Positions 11,313 to 22,104 of a stretch of DNA of 64,000 nucleotides are shown here, piece by piece. Made by a program: the position numbers and the translations under genes. The notes under the pieces were generated by a model that saw only the letters and a program-made list of their open reading frames with translations, made no database searches and was not told the DNA's origin. The first letter of the stretch is position 1. Each line of letters opens with the position of its first letter. Origin of the DNA: Anolis sagrei (lineage: Eukaryota; Chordata; Lepidosauria; Squamata; Anolidae); NCBI RefSeq assembly GCF_037176765.1, contig NC_090034.1:72547955-72611954 (forward strand). The letters are read 5' to 3'.

Positions 11313-12592
11313 TAACAGCTGTGCATGACAACAGAATAGACATCCCTCTTTTGAGATATCTGTACAGTTGCCGCTCTGGCTTTGACACGTTAATGGCAGT
11401 CTCTGAGGATGTAACACGAGCGCCTGCTTGTCCAGTTTTGATGGATTCATTTCAATCTATTCAGCTCGAGGATGTGGACAAGATTCTTGGAGAGGCGAGA
11501 GCGACCACATGCATCCTAGACCCCTGCCCATCCTGGCTTGTAAAGGAAGCCAGAGGGGGTTTGGCAGAGTGGGTAAAGGTGGTGGTTAATGCCAGCGAGC
11601 TTAAAACAAGCTGTTATAAAACCGCTGTTGAAAAAACCATCACTGGGCCCCACTCAATTCGTCAACTATCAGCCTGTTTCCAATCTCCCCTATTTGGGCA
11701 AAGTCCTGGAATGTGTGGTTGCCTCACAACTCCAGGAATTCTTGGTAGACACTGGGTTCTGGCCCAGTTTACCTGTCCGAATGTATTTTCTAGATCCGGC
11801 ACAGTCTGGCTTTAGGCCGGGACATAGTACTGAGACAGCCTTGGTCGCCTTAGTTGACGATCTTTGCCAGGAGCTAGACAGGGGGGAGTGTGTCCCTGTT
11901 GGTTCTGCTGAACCACTCATCAGCCTTCGATACCGTCGACCATGGTATCCTTCTGTGACGCCGCGCGGGAATGGGCCTCGGAGGTACTGCTTTGCAGTGG
12001 CTCCAGTCCTTCCTCAAGGGTCGTTCCCAGAAAGTGTTGTTAGGGGACTCCTGCTCAGCCCCACGGCCATTGTACTGTGGGGTCCCGCAGGGCTCAATAT
12101 TGTCCCCTATGTTATTCAACATATACATGAAGCTGTTGGGGGAGATCATGCAGAGTTTCGGGGTGCAGTGTCATCTGTACACAGATTATGTCCAACTCTG
12201 TCACTCCTTCCCACCTGCTACTAAGGAGGCTGTTCAAGTCCTGAACTGGTGCTTGGCTGCTGTAACGGATTGGATGAGGGCGAACAAATTGAAACTAAAT
12301 CCAGACAAGACAGAGGTACTTCTGGTCAGTCATAAGGCTGAACAGGACATAGGGTTACAGCCTGTGCTTGACGGGGTTACACTCCCCCTGAAGGCGCAGT
12401 TCGCAGCTTGGGAGTGATCCTGGACTCATTGCTGAGGCTGGAACGCCAGGTCTCAGCGGTGACCGGAAGAGCTTTTGTACAATTAATGCTTGTGCGCCAG
12501 CTGCACCTGTATCTTGGGCAGTCTGACTTGGCCACGGTGGTCCACATTCTGGTTACATCCCGTATTGACTACTGCAACGCTCTCTACGTGGG

Positions 12593-12593
<1 letters not shown>

Positions 12594-12637
<44 letters not shown>

Positions 12638-12750
12638 GTACCCCGCTACCATCTCCCCAAAGGACTCGGTGCGGCTTACATGAGGCCGAGCCCAAACATA
12701 ACAATACAGGCAATAATCGCAACAATACAAGCAATTAAAATAAAACAGCC
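12594..12750 (-). mobile_element. LINE 3' end with (ATT)n tail inside the L2-like LINE
   Basis: Starts with (TAA)n and continues 'actttatttgtaccccgcta' and 'ccatctccccaaaggactcg', the terminal block of L2-like LINEs in reverse. It splits the reverse transcriptase frame between ALYVGL and KTARKLQLVQR. Confidence 0.7.
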
Positions 12751-12919
12751 TCTGAAGACTGCCCGGAAGCTGCAATTAGTCCAACGTTCGGCAGCCAGAT
12801 TACTAACAGGAGCAGGGTACAGGGAGCGCACAACTCCTTTGTTGCGCCAGCTCCACTGGCTACCAATTAGCTTCCGAGCACAATTCAAAGTGCTGGTTTT
12901 AACCTACAAAACCCTATAC

Positions 12920-13657
12920 CAGCGTTTCTCAACCTGGGGGTCGGGACCCCTGTGGGGGTCGTGAGGGGGCATCAGAGGGGTCGCCAAAGACCATCAGAAA
13001 ACACAATATTTTCTGTTAGTATGGGGGTTCTGTGTGCCAAGTTTGGCTCAGTTCTATCGTTGGTGGAGTTCAGAATACTCTTTGATTGTAGGTGAACTAT
13101 AAATCCCAGTAACTACAACTCTCAAAGGTCAAGGTCTATTTTCCCCAAACTCCACCAGTGTTCACATTTGGGCATATTGAGTACTTGTGCCAAGTTTGGT
13201 CCAGATCCACCATTGTTTGAGTCCACAGTGATTTCTGGATGTAAGTAAACTACAACTCCATAATTCAAGGTCAATGCCCACCAAACCCTTCCAGCATTTT
13301 CTGTTGATCATGGGAGTTCTGTGTGCCAAGTTTGGTTCAATTCCATCACTGGTGGAGTTTAGTATGCTCTTTGATTGTAGCTGAATCCCAGCAACTACAA
13401 CTCCCAAATGACAAAATCAACCCCCCCCCCCCCCCAGTCCCACTAGTATTCAAATTTGGGTGTATCAGGTATTTGTACGTAGTTTGGTCCAGTGAATGAA
13501 AATACATCCTTCATATCAGATATTTACATTACGATTCATAACAATAGCAAAATTACAATTATGAAGTAGCAACAAAAGTAATTTTATGGTTGGGGGTCAC
13601 CACAACATGAGGAACTGTATTAAGGGGTCACAGCATTCGGAAGGTTGAGAACCACTG
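12920..13657 (-). mobile_element. hAT-A DNA transposon
   Basis: 738 bp with ends CAGCGTTTCTCAACC and GGTTGAGAACCACTG, flanked by a perfect 8-bp duplication CCCTATAC (12912-12919 and 13658-13665). It interrupts the L2-like LINE between LTYKTLY and GSGPVYLP, so it postdates that LINE. Confidence 0.92.
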
Positions 13658-14334
13658 CCCTATACGGTTCTGGCCCAGTTTACCTGCCCAAATGTATTCT
13701 CCCCCATGAACCACCAAGACAATTAAGATCTTCTGGTGGGGCTCTGCTCTCGGTCCCGCCACTTTCGCAATCACGTCTGACGGGAATGACAGACAGGGCC
13801 TTTTCTGTGGTGGCCCCTCAGCTATGGAACTCTCTCCCGATTGAGATCAGATCTGCCCCCTCCCTCCTGTCCTTCAGGAGGCTGGTGAAATCCTGGCTAT
13901 GGAAGGAAGCATTCCCAGAGTAATGGCTGAAACCGGCTACAGAACAAAGTTATTGACCACACATACGGACTGAGTTGGACATGATTTTATCTTGGCGATT
14001 TGGCTTATTTGTAATTTTAATCGATATGTATTTTAACTCGTTATTATATGATGTTTTTTAGATTGTACTATTAGCATTGAATCCTTGCTGTAAGCCAGTT
14101 TGAGTCCCTCTACGGAGGTTGAGATTGGGATATAAAAGTTTTAAATAATAAAATAAATATCTAGAGGTACAGCCGGAGTGGAAGAAAACATCATTCTCGA
14201 AGTGTTTCTCATATTCTCCGAGTAAAACATAATCCCACAGCTGTAGGGATTTGCTCCGTTTGGCTACCTCACCTCTTCCCCCCGCTCTCTGGGTCATATG
14301 CCTGCACACACTTTCCAGCAATGACCTTCCAAGA

Positions 14335-14709
14335 CACCGGATTTGCAATGAATCAAGTATTTATTTTGGTACAAACAATGTGCTCCCTTTCCAGCAAGTG
14401 CCTGTGGCGAAGTGTGTATTTTAAATGTAACACAGTCCTCATGCGCATCAGGAGGCATCCACCAGAACATACGGGAGGCAACGATTACATAACAGACCTG
14501 CTGTCTCTCATCCACACTAAGACAAAGTCTTTGCATGTTCAGGGCACTGCTCTTTAAAACTTGACTGATGGAAAGAGGAAGGAGCGTGAAAGATCACATC
14601 TAAAGTGCTTAACAGGAATCCCTCCGACGCGGAAGGAACACAGAGCAGACACATTAAAGATTAATAAACTTCCCTTTACAATCTTGGAACCATAATAGGA
14701 AAGGAAATG
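14335..14709 (-). other. Candidate 3' UTR exon, possibly the last exon of TRNP1
   Basis: A single-copy island between repeats. On the minus strand a fair splice acceptor (pyrimidine-rich tract then CTGCAG at 14715-14710) is followed by about 375 bases without a long frame and by a polyadenylation signal AATAAA at 14365-14360. It lies about 12 kb downstream of TRNP1 in the same orientation. My recollection is that mammalian TRNP1 has a spliced 3' UTR; I could not find a convincing donor next to the lizard stop codon, so the link is inference. It could also be the end of another minus-strand transcript. Confidence 0.35.
14360..14365 (-). promoter_or_regulatory. Putative polyadenylation signal AATAAA
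   Basis: Canonical hexamer on the minus strand in single-copy sequence, preceded by 'gtttgtaccaa'. Cleavage would be expected 10-25 bases further down, near 14340. Confidence 0.35.
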
Positions 14710-14779
14710 CTGCAGACAACAGTGACTGACAGCTCCCATTTCAAAACAAAGAGAGTATCCGAAGGGCTGAATCCAAGGC

Positions 14780-15207
14780 TGCTGTAAAGTTTTCTATGGC
14801 CATGTTCCAGAAGCATTCTCTCCTGACGTTTCCCTAGGTAATTTTCAACAATAAGTAAACAGTATTTTGGCGCCCCCCCCCCCCCCCCAAACCAATCACA
14901 GTTCTTTGTCCCACCCTGGGCTTTTCACAAATATATAAACCCAACTTACCTAGTTTCTAAAAGACCTTGCAACCTCTGAGACTGCCTGTAATAGATGTGG
15001 GCCAAATGTCAGGAGAGAATGCTTCTGGAACATGGCCATACAGCCCGGAAAACTCACAGCAACCCAGTTATTCTGACCATGAAAGCCTTTGACAACACAA
15101 ACAACTCTTGTCTTTCTTCCAAGCAGTAACTAGGCAGGCTTTTAAGCTGCAAGGCCATTAAATGCTAATCAAGGTGGTCCGTTTCAGCATTCACACTGCC
15201 CTCCAAC
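14780..15207 (+). mobile_element. PLE 3'-end pieces, rearranged, with a hAT-B fragment
   Basis: Contains an inverted arm start ('ccatgttccagaagcattct'), a hAT-B end fragment without its partner (about 14835-14890), then a plus-oriented PLE 3' region with a degenerate hammerhead-like block near 14977-15020 and 'gccatacagcccggaaaact'. The remainder to 15207 is PLE interior in reverse. Confidence 0.6.
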
Positions 15208-15503
15208 CAGAGGCGGTCCTAGGTAATTTTCAACGGTAAGCAAACAGTATTTTGCCCCCCCCCCCCCCCCAAGCAATCACCGATATATATTTTCTGTTTG
15301 TCGTGGGAGTTCTGTGTGCCATATTTGGTTCAATTCCATCATTGGTGTTCACAATGCTCTTTGTAGGTGAACGATACATCCCAGTAACTACAACTCGCAT
15401 ATGTCAAGGTCTATTTTCCCCCAAGAGCGCCTCAAGAGCGCTCCTGGGCAAAATCAACTATACCGCCAATGCTTACTTTGCGTAATGGGTTGAGCCGCCC
15501 CTG
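15208..15503 (+). mobile_element. hAT-B DNA transposon, compact form
   Basis: Ends CAGAGGCGGTCCTAGG and GAGCCGCCCCTG, with the G/C-rich tract and the module 'ttggttcaattccatcattg' inside. The 8 bases on the two sides do not match, so the flanks have been rearranged since insertion. Confidence 0.8.
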
Positions 15504-15995
15504 CGTTTCACCCACATCCATGGCAGGTATCCTCAGAGGATGTGAGGTCTGTTGGAAACTAAGCAAGGGAGGTTTATCTATCTGTGGAATGTTGTCCAGA
15601 ATGGGAGAAAGAACTCTTGTCTGTTGGAGGCAAGTGTGAATGTTGCAATTAATCACCCTGATTAGCCCCCGGTGGCGCAGTGGGTTAAACCCCTGTGCCG
15701 GCAGGACTGAAGACCGACAGGTCACAGGTTCGAATCCGGGGAGAGGCAGATGAGCTCCCTCTATCAGCTCCAGCTCCTAATGCGGGGACATGAAAGAAGC
15801 CTCCCATAAGGATGATAAAAACATCAAAAATCATCTGGGCGTCCCCTGGGCAATGTCCTTGCAGACGGCCAATTCTCTCACACCAGAAGCGACTTGCAGC
15901 TTCTCAAGTCGCTCCTGACACGACAAAAAAAAAAACCCTGATTAGCATTGCAAAGCCTTGCAGCTTCAAGGCCTGGCTGATTCCTGCCTGGGAAT
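15504..15995 (-). mobile_element. PLE 3' region, minus orientation, split by a SINE
   Basis: Reads in reverse as the PLE 3' region ('tggaaactaagcaagggagg', 'aactcttgtctgttggaggc'), resuming after the SINE with 'gcattgcaaagccttgcagc'. Confidence 0.65.
15664..15940 (+). mobile_element. tRNA-derived SINE (SINE-1)
   Basis: Starts GCCCCCGGTGGCGCAGTGGG with box A, then box B GGTTCGAATCC, a body ('cagacggccaattctctcac') and an A-rich tail. A 10-bp duplication CCCTGATTA (plus an adjoining A) flanks it within the PLE sequence. Confidence 0.88.
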
Positions 15996-16160
15996 TGAAA
16001 TATTAGTATTATTTGTAATTTTAATCTATATTTTAACTTGTTATTGTATGGTGTTTTTAGACTGTATTATTAGCATTAAATCCTTGCTGTGAGCCAGTCT
16101 GAGTCCCTCTACAGAGGTAGAGAAGATCAGGATATAAAAGTTTTAAATAAATAAATATTT
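15996..16160 (+). mobile_element. L2-like LINE 3' end
   Basis: Resembles the 3' end at 14.1 kb: 'gtaattttaatctatatttt', 'gagtccctctacagaggtag', then 'ggatataaaagttttaaata'. Confidence 0.65.
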
Positions 16161-16348
16161 ATAACACTGATATTTTGGAATGGTGGAACAACGTGAATTG
16201 GTTGGTCCTGGTGAAGGGGACACAAACTAAGGGGAAGGGGAAGAGGGAGGAAAACGGTATAATAATTGTCGAAGGCTTTCATGGCCGGAATCACTCAGTT
16301 CTTGTGGGGTTTTTTCGGGCTATATGGCCATGTTCTAGAGGCATTTCT

Positions 16349-16389
16349 CCTGACGTTTCGCCAGCATCTATGGCAAGCTTCCTCAGAGG
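16349..16389 (-). ncRNA. Hammerhead-ribozyme-like motif (no stem III), PLE arm
   Basis: Minus-strand order: stem I strand CCT, core CTGAGGA, stem II GCTTGC/GCTGGC with one mismatch, core GAAAC, GTC, stem I strand AGG. It fits the small hammerheads described in Penelope-like elements that act as dimers. Self-cleavage is not shown. Confidence 0.55.
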
Positions 16390-16469
16390 GTGAGGTCTGC
16401 TGGAGCTGGGAAAAAAGGGGGGGGGAAGAGAAGAGAGAAGCCTTTTTTCCCAGCTCCAGCAGACCTCAC

Positions 16470-16510
16470 CCTCTGAGGAAGCTTGCCATAGATGCAGGCG
16501 AAACGTCAGG
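16470..16510 (+). ncRNA. Hammerhead-ribozyme-like motif (no stem III), PLE arm
   Basis: CCT, CTGAGGA, one unpaired A, stem II GCTTGC/GCAGGC (all six pairs, one G-U), GAAAC, GTC, AGG. All conserved hammerhead core bases are present. Mirror image of the motif at 16349-16389. Confidence 0.6.
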
Positions 16511-16565
16511 AGAAATGCCTCTAGAACATGGCCATATAGCCCGAAAAAACCCACAAGAACTGGGT

Positions 16566-16825
16566 ATAATAATTATTATTATAAAGAAATACAATATGTA
16601 TAAGTGAATAAAAGGTGTGTGACAGAGTTATATGTAGCATAAGTTGTAATGGAAATTTTAAAATAATGATAAGAAATATGATAAGAAATATGATTAAAGA
16701 TGTTTTTGATGTTTATTTACAGTTAGATTGTATATAATATGACATACTCTTTTGTCTAAGATACTGTAAAAAGAGAGAAGAATGTATGCTTATACATTTT
16801 GTTGGACAAATTTATAAATAAAATA
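16566..16825. other. AT-rich sequence without a recognised feature
   Basis: A/T-rich and short-repeat-like ('gataagaaatat' twice). No gene is visible. Confidence 0.5.
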
Positions 16826-16990
16826 TTTTACAACATTTGTATCCCGCCCACATCAGCCCGAAGGCAACTCAGAGCGGCGTACAAGTCGGCAACAATTAGA
16901 TGCCATATATAAAAATACATACATCAATAAAAAGCAAAAACATCACATTTAAAAGCCATAAAAACAATGAATAATAAAAATTATAAAAAC
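16826..16990 (-). mobile_element. L2-like LINE 3' end
   Basis: 'acatttgtatcccgcccaca' and 'actcagagcggcgtacaa' are the reversed terminal block of the LINE family. Confidence 0.6.
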
Positions 16991-16994
16991 TAGC

Positions 16995-17885
16995 CATTGA
17001 AATCCACACGCATGTGGACCATTTCAACAGAAAGGAAGAAACCATGAAAATGAACAAAATCTGGCTACCAGTATCTTTTTAAAAAAACTCTAAAATTAGG
17101 ACAGTAAATAAATAACAACACTCAGAAAACAGGGGAATTCCTGAGAGGAAATAATCAGGGCCAGGTAATACCTCCCAACAAAGGATTGCCCTAGGCAGGA
17201 AGCAGCCAGGTCTTGAAGCTGCAAGGCTTTGCAATGCTAATCAACATGATTAACACTCAGAAACAGGGGAATTCCAGACAGGAAACAATCAGGGCCAGGT
17301 TCTACCTCCCAACAAAGGATTCCCCCAGGCAGGAAGCAGCCAGGCCTTAAAGCTGCAAGGCTTTGCAATGCTAATCAAGGTGATTAACACTCAGAAAACA
17401 GGGGAATTCCAGACAGGAAACAATCAGGGCCACGTAATACCTCCCAACAAAGGATTCCCCCGAGCAGGAAGCAGCCAGGCCTTGAAGCTGCAAGGCTTTG
17501 CAATGCTAATCAAGGTGATTAACACTCAGAAAACAGGGGAATTCCAGACAGGAAACAATCAGGGCCAGGTAATACCTCCCAACAAAGGATTCCCCCGAGC
17601 AGGAAGCAGCCAGGCCTTGAAGCTGCAAGGCTTTGCAATGCTAATCAAAGTGATTAATTGCAATATTCACACTTGCCTCCAACAGACAAGCGTTCTCTCT
17701 TCCACCCTGGACATTCCACAGATATATAAACCTTGCTTGCCTAGTTTCCAACAGACCTCACAACCTCTGAGGATGCCTGCCATAGATGTGGGCAAAACGT
17801 CAGGAGAGAATGCTTCTAGAACATGGACATACAGCCCAGAAAACTAACAGCAACCCAGAGATTCTGGCCATGAAAGCCTTCAACA
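16995..17885 (+). mobile_element. PLE 3' region with internal tandem repeats
   Basis: From about 16995 to 17090 the sequence resembles the end of a PLE protein (translated HFNRKEETMKMNKIWLPV-like in other copies, here 'caacagaaaggaagaaacca' and 'tctggctaccagtatctttt'). Four tandem 134-135 bp units follow (17117-17655), then 'cttgcctccaacagacaagc' and a degraded hammerhead-like block near 17757-17795, ending 'gccatgaaagccttcaac'. This copy joins the PLE protein end and the palindrome-forming 3' arm in one piece. Confidence 0.75.
17117..17655 (+). repeat. Tandem repeat, 4 x 134-135 bp, within the PLE
   Basis: Units start at about 17117, 17252, 17386 and 17521 with 'aacactcagaaaacagggg'. Three spacings are 135, 134 and 135 bp. 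The 135-bp units equal 45 codons, so the last two read through as a repeated 45-residue frame (MLIKVINTQKTGEF...); this is probably a by-product of the length rather than a protein. Confidence 0.9.
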
Positions 17886-18257
17886 TGTTGAACCCAACTT
17901 TGGGAATCCGGTTCTGGACCTTGAATAACTTTTTATACGTTCATGCCGAGGCCCATTTACACTGACCATTTATTTATTGCAGCTTTAAAGTGACAACATA
18001 CTCCCACAAAAGTGTGCAAAAGAAAGCCCTTACTGTGCATCAGTGCGCTGTGCTTTGTATAATCATCATTCAGGTCCAAACCAGTTCCAGAATTTCCTAT
18101 GGAATCATCTGCACAACGAAATACTGATTTGAAACCACATTAAATGATCAGTGTAGATGAGACCTTGATCCCAGAACTGATTCTCTGCCCCTTGTGATAT
18201 GGATGGCACCAACTGCAACTGACTGCACAAAAACTACATCAGTATTGACCTCTCTTT
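17886..18257. other. Mostly unrecognised; MITE trace at 18080-18170
   Basis: No gene is seen. 'aatgatcagtgtagatgaga' at about 18145 resembles the end of the MITE at 5926-7770. Confidence 0.4.
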
Positions 18258-18515
18258 TTCCCTCTCCTGGTGGCGCAATGGGTTAAACCGTTGTGCCAAC
18301 AGGACTGCTGACCAAAAGGTTGTCGGTTCGAATCTGGGGAGCGGGGAGAGCTCCTGCCTGTCAACTCCAGCTTCTCATAAGGGGACATGAAAGAAGCCTC
18401 CGACAGGATGGTAAAACATCTGGGCGTCCTCTGGGCAACGTCCTTGCAGACGGCCAATTCTCTCACTCCAGAAGCGACTTGCATTTTCACAAGTCGCTCC
18501 TGATACGAAATAAAA
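18258..18515 (+). mobile_element. SINE-1
   Basis: 'cctggtggcgcaatgggtta' (box A), 'ggttcgaatctgg' (box B) and the SINE-1 body and tail are present, somewhat diverged. Confidence 0.85.
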
Positions 18516-19009
18516 GCAAAACTCACCTTATCAAAACCCACTTTTTTGAGTCTTGCTTTATAAACACAGTTCTATGAAAAGTAATCTGTTTATCCAGACT
18601 TCTGCTTGTTACAATATCCTGGTCTCTTATCTACGAGTAAACCTCACTTCATTTAAACTAAACTATTTTGCAGCAGATATGTATGTTATTACTTTTTTTA
18701 AAAAATGTATTCTACGTTTCAGAGAAGACGGTGTGCCTGGAGACTGCAGAGACTGGCTAACACAGGAAACAACAAACTTGAAATCCACATTTGCTGTTGG
18801 AACGCCTCTTGTACTTTAAACAAGTGTAACATATTTGCCACTTCTACAGGCTCCCATAGGAAGCCATGTACTATTGGACCTTCCAAGCAACAAAGGACTG
18901 ATGACAAGAGCAAGGCGTTCAGTCTGGTAGCTTTCTCCTAAATCTGAAGTCTCACTACCTAATTTTATTTGAAAAAGCTTTGTAGTCCTCTTTAGAATAA
19001 GTCAACACT
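18516..19009. other. No gene or recognised repeat
   Basis: About 490 bases, single-copy looking, with only short frames. Confidence 0.5.
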
Positions 19010-19318
19010 AAAGGTAAAGGTTTTCCCTTGACATTAAGTCTAATCGTGTCCAACTCCGAGGGTTGGTACTCATCTCCATTTCTAACCCGAAGAGCTGGCG
19101 TTGTCCGTAGACGCCTCCAAGGTCATGTTGCCGGCATGACTGCATGGAGTGCCGTTACCTTCCCGCCAGATTGGTACCTATTGCTCTACTCACATTTGCA
19201 TGTTTTCAAACTACTAGAAGCTGGAGCTCAACCTGCTTCCTGGATTTGAACCGCTGACCTTTTGGTCAGCAAGTTCAGCAGATCAGCGGTTTAATCCACT
19301 TTGCCACCAGGGGCTCCA
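19010..19318 (-). mobile_element. SINE-2
   Basis: 'aaaggtaaaggttttccctt' tail at the left and the tRNA-like head (reversed 'ttgccaccaggggctcc') at the right. Internally diverged near 19210. Confidence 0.85.
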
Positions 19319-19631
19319 AGTGAAAATTAGATTTTGTCAAATCCAAATGGCAGATACGTTTTGGGATCTCACTTCTTTTGCAGCTTTTCTATCTCCCTTT
19401 TCCAACTCACCTCTCTGTAGCTTTCTGCAGTCCAGTTCATGCAAAACCAGCCTTTCCATTGCCACACGCATTTTGACAGAACTATCTCTCTGAATGAATA
19501 AGCAATCAAAATTATGCAGGAAAGCCTCTAGTTTGCACTTACAATTATTATGCAACATTTTCTACTAATGCTTAGCATGTTAGGTTGCAAAGTGTTTGCG
19601 TTATATAATTAATGGGGACTTTAGCGCGGGA
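19319..19631. other. No gene or recognised repeat
   Basis: About 310 bases with no supported feature. Confidence 0.5.
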
Positions 19632-19639
19632 TTCTAGAC

Positions 19640-20786
19640 CAGCGTTTCTCAATGTGGTGGTCGGGACCCCTGGGGAGGGGGCTTGAGTAGGGGTTTGAGA
19701 GGAGTCGTCAAAGACCATCAGAAAACATATATTTCTGATGGTCTTAGGAACCCCTTTGGCAGAGAAGGCGGAAGATCTCTCCGCTTATCCTACTCTTCCT
19801 TTTTGGAAGAGTAGTGAATACTGGTGGGGTTGAGGAGCGAGATTGATTTTGTCATTTGGGAGTTGTAGTTGCTGGGATTTCTAGTCCACGTACAATCAAA
19901 GCATTCTGGACTCCAACAATGATGGAATTGAACTAAACTTGGCACACAGAACTCCCATGACCAAGTGAATCTTCCCACCAAAAGCCCTCCTCCGCTGTGA
20001 TTGGCCAGCCTTTCAGCCAAGGGGAGGGCTGTTTCTGAGACTCCAAGCAAGGAGGGGAGAGCAGGCGTGTTCAGCGCATGGCAGCGTGATGCACATGTGC
20101 AGGCAAGGGAGAGCTTGTGAGCCTGGAGGGAGGCTCATGCCAGCGGGTTCCTTCAAGGCATGGGGATTCAGTGTGGGAATTTTGACCCAATTCTATCGCT
20201 GGTGAGGTTCAGAATGTTCTTTGATTACAGGTGAACTATAAATCCCAGCAACTACAACTCCCAAATGTCAAGGTCTATTTTCCCAAACTCCACCAGTGTC
20301 CATATTTGGGCATATTGAGTGTCTGTGCCAAATTTGATCCAGATCCATTACTGTTTGAGTCTCTGTGTGTAGGTGAATTACAACCCCAGAACTCAAGGTC
20401 AATGGCCACCAAATCCTTCCAATATTTTCTGTTGGTCACGGGAGTTCTGTGTGCCAAGTTTAGTTCAATTCCATCATTGTTGGAGTCCAGAATGCTTTGA
20501 TTGTACATGAACTAGAAATCCCAACAACTACAAATCCCAAATGACAAAATCAATCTCGCTCCCCAACCCCACCAGTATTCAAATTTGGGCACATTGCGTA
20601 TTTGTGCCAAATTCGGTCCAGTGAATGAAAATATATTCTGCATATCAAATATTGACATTACGATTCATAAGCGTAGCAAAATTACAGTTATGAAGTAGCA
20701 ACAGAAATAATGTTATGGTTGGGGGTCACCACAACATAGGGAAGTGTATTAAGGGGTTGCGGCATTAGGATGGTTGAGAAACACTG
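19640..20786 (-). mobile_element. hAT-A DNA transposon, long form
   Basis: 1147 bp, from CAGCGTTTCTCAATG to GGTTGAGAAACACTG, with 8-bp flanks ttctagac and gtctagac (7 of 8 equal). It holds a GC-rich middle segment (about 19965-20160, 'gccctcctccgctgtgattg') also present in the copy at 110-1840 but absent from the 640-740 bp copies. Confidence 0.88.
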
Positions 20787-20924
20787 GTCTAGACAGTCTT
20801 TCCTAATAGAAACATGTCAGCATATTTAGTGCACGTTAATCCGTGCTTTAAAGTGATTCAATCAATCCCTTGAGAAAGTGGCTTAAAAGCAAAGCTAGTG
20901 CATATGTACAAAGTTAAGTTGTTT

Positions 20925-21148
20925 GGGGTTGTTGTAGGTTTTTTCGGGCTATATGGCCATGTTCTAGAGGCATTCTCTCCTGACGTTTTGCCTGCATCTA
21001 TGGCAAGCATCCTCAGACTACCTCTGAGGATGCTTGCCATAGATGCAGGCAAAACGTCAGGAGAGAATGCCTCTAGAACATGGCCATATAGCCCGAAAAA
21101 ACCTACAACAACCCAGTGATTCCAGCCATGAAAGCCTTCAACAATACA
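20925..21148. mobile_element. PLE 3'-end palindrome
   Basis: Inverted arms meet near 21018. The left arm starts GGGGTTGTTGTAGG; the longer right arm ends 'gaaagccttcaacaataca'. An 11-bp duplication TTAAGTTGTTT lies at 20914-20924 and 21149-21159. Both arms carry the hammerhead-like block with the same change in the GAAAC core (CAAAAC), so neither is likely to cleave. Confidence 0.8.
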
Positions 21149-21159
21149 TTAAGTTGTTT

Positions 21160-21674
21160 TGATCCAGACACCCAAACCTGTTGGGTGCAAAAGATCTGGG
21201 GATATTATACCCCACATTCCTACCAACTGGCCAAGAAATGTCATTGTTTACATTACAAGTGCTATAAAAAAATACCTTCAAAAATACCATCAGTTAGCCC
21301 TCTCGTGTGCTGTGACTTTCTGGGCAAATTGCCCTCTATCACAAAGATAGATTCTCAACATGAGAAATGTCTATCGGACCCTGTGCATTCGTAACAACAT
21401 TTAAGTGCTATAAAGAAAATCATGGAAGAGTTGTAATACAATCATTAGTAAATGAGTTCCTTCGCAACGGTCCCTAAGGCGTTAATAGTTCAAAACAGAC
21501 AAGAAGGGGCCATTCGGTATCCCTCTTGGCTTGTTTAGAAGTCTCTTAGAAATCTTTCCATGGTGAATAATGAAAGCATTCGTATGCATGGAGGAAAAAT
21601 TAAGGCAGTTCTCTTGAAGCAAGGTGCTTGTGATTAAAATGGCAGGCAAACCAAGCCAGGAGAAGATCCAACTA
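21160..21674. other. No gene or recognised repeat
   Basis: About 515 bases without a supported feature. Confidence 0.5.
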
Positions 21675-21992
21675 CGAGGGGCGTTCAGTAAACCCACTTC
21701 TATTTATCACAGGATGCTGAAACTGCACATGTGCAATGATATAAGTCTCAATAGGTTCCGTGCCAACTTCCAACTCTGAATTGATAACGGTCTTGATGTT
21801 ACAGGTGCAGAAGTGGTGTGAGGTTTGATAATGGACCCAGTGGAAGACGGAGCAGTCCTCAAGTTCCTTTCCTTGAAAGGCCGCCCACCAAAGGAGACGT
21901 TCGATGAGATTAAACAGGTTTATGGTGAGGATTCCCCGTCATATGATGGAGTCAAGAACTGGCATCATCAATTCAAATGTGGCTGGACTTTG
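21675..21992 (+). mobile_element. mariner DNA transposon, 5' part
   Basis: Starts with the mariner-type terminus CGAGGGGCGTTCAGTAAA next to a TA. The frame from 21831 encodes the N-terminal helix-turn-helix region of a mariner transposase (VLKFLSLKGRPPKETFDEIK, DSPSYDGVKNWHHQFKCG). The catalytic DD(D) part and the right end are missing; the sequence runs into a PLE fragment. Confidence 0.85.
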
Positions 21993-22070
21993 GTGTTACT
22001 GGAACATGACCATACAGCATGGAAAGCTCACAGCAACCCAGTGATTCCGGACCTAAAAGCCTGCAGCAGT
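21993..22070 (+). mobile_element. PLE 3'-end fragment
   Basis: 'gaacatgaccatacagcatg' and 'cagcaacccagtgattccgg' match the distal end of the PLE arm. Confidence 0.6.
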
Positions 22071-22104
22071 ATATCTACTGGTCATACTGAGGGATTGGTG
22101 GTCC

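Larger units (their letters stand above)
11315..14158 (+). mobile_element. L2-like LINE reverse transcriptase, split by two insertions
   Basis: Successive frames spell an L2-like (jockey superfamily) reverse transcriptase: VIKPLLKKPSLGPTQFVNYQ (about 11615), QSGFRPGHSTETALVALVDD, LYCGVPQGSILSPMLFNIYM, a degraded catalytic box (LYTDYVQLCHSF where other copies have LYADDVQLYHSF), MRANKLKLNPDKTEVLLVS, LVTSRIDYCNALYVGL, then after insertions LLRQLHWLPISFRAQFKVL and APQLWNSLPIEIRSAPSLLS. Frame breaks and the altered catalytic motif show it is dead. The 3' end is 'gggatataaaagttttaaat'. The 5' endonuclease domain is missing. Confidence 0.85.
16268..16562. mobile_element. PLE 3'-end palindrome (head-to-head pair)
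   Basis: Two inverted arms meet at a short purine-rich spacer near 16410-16430 (CCTTTTTTCC / GGAAAAAAGG at the inner edge). The left arm is longer, starting GTCGAAGGCTTTCATGGCC; the right arm ends CCCACAAGAACTG. A perfect 12-bp target duplication GGTATAATAATT lies at 16256-16267 and 16563-16574. Each arm contains one hammerhead-like motif. Confidence 0.8.

Noticed and set aside
15664-15735. tRNA gene
   Set aside because: Boxes A and B are those of a tRNA-derived SINE found in several copies with a shared body; no cloverleaf gene.
17368-17847. 159-codon frame with two 45-residue repeats
   Set aside because: Tandem 135-bp units of a PLE; open only because the unit is a multiple of three.
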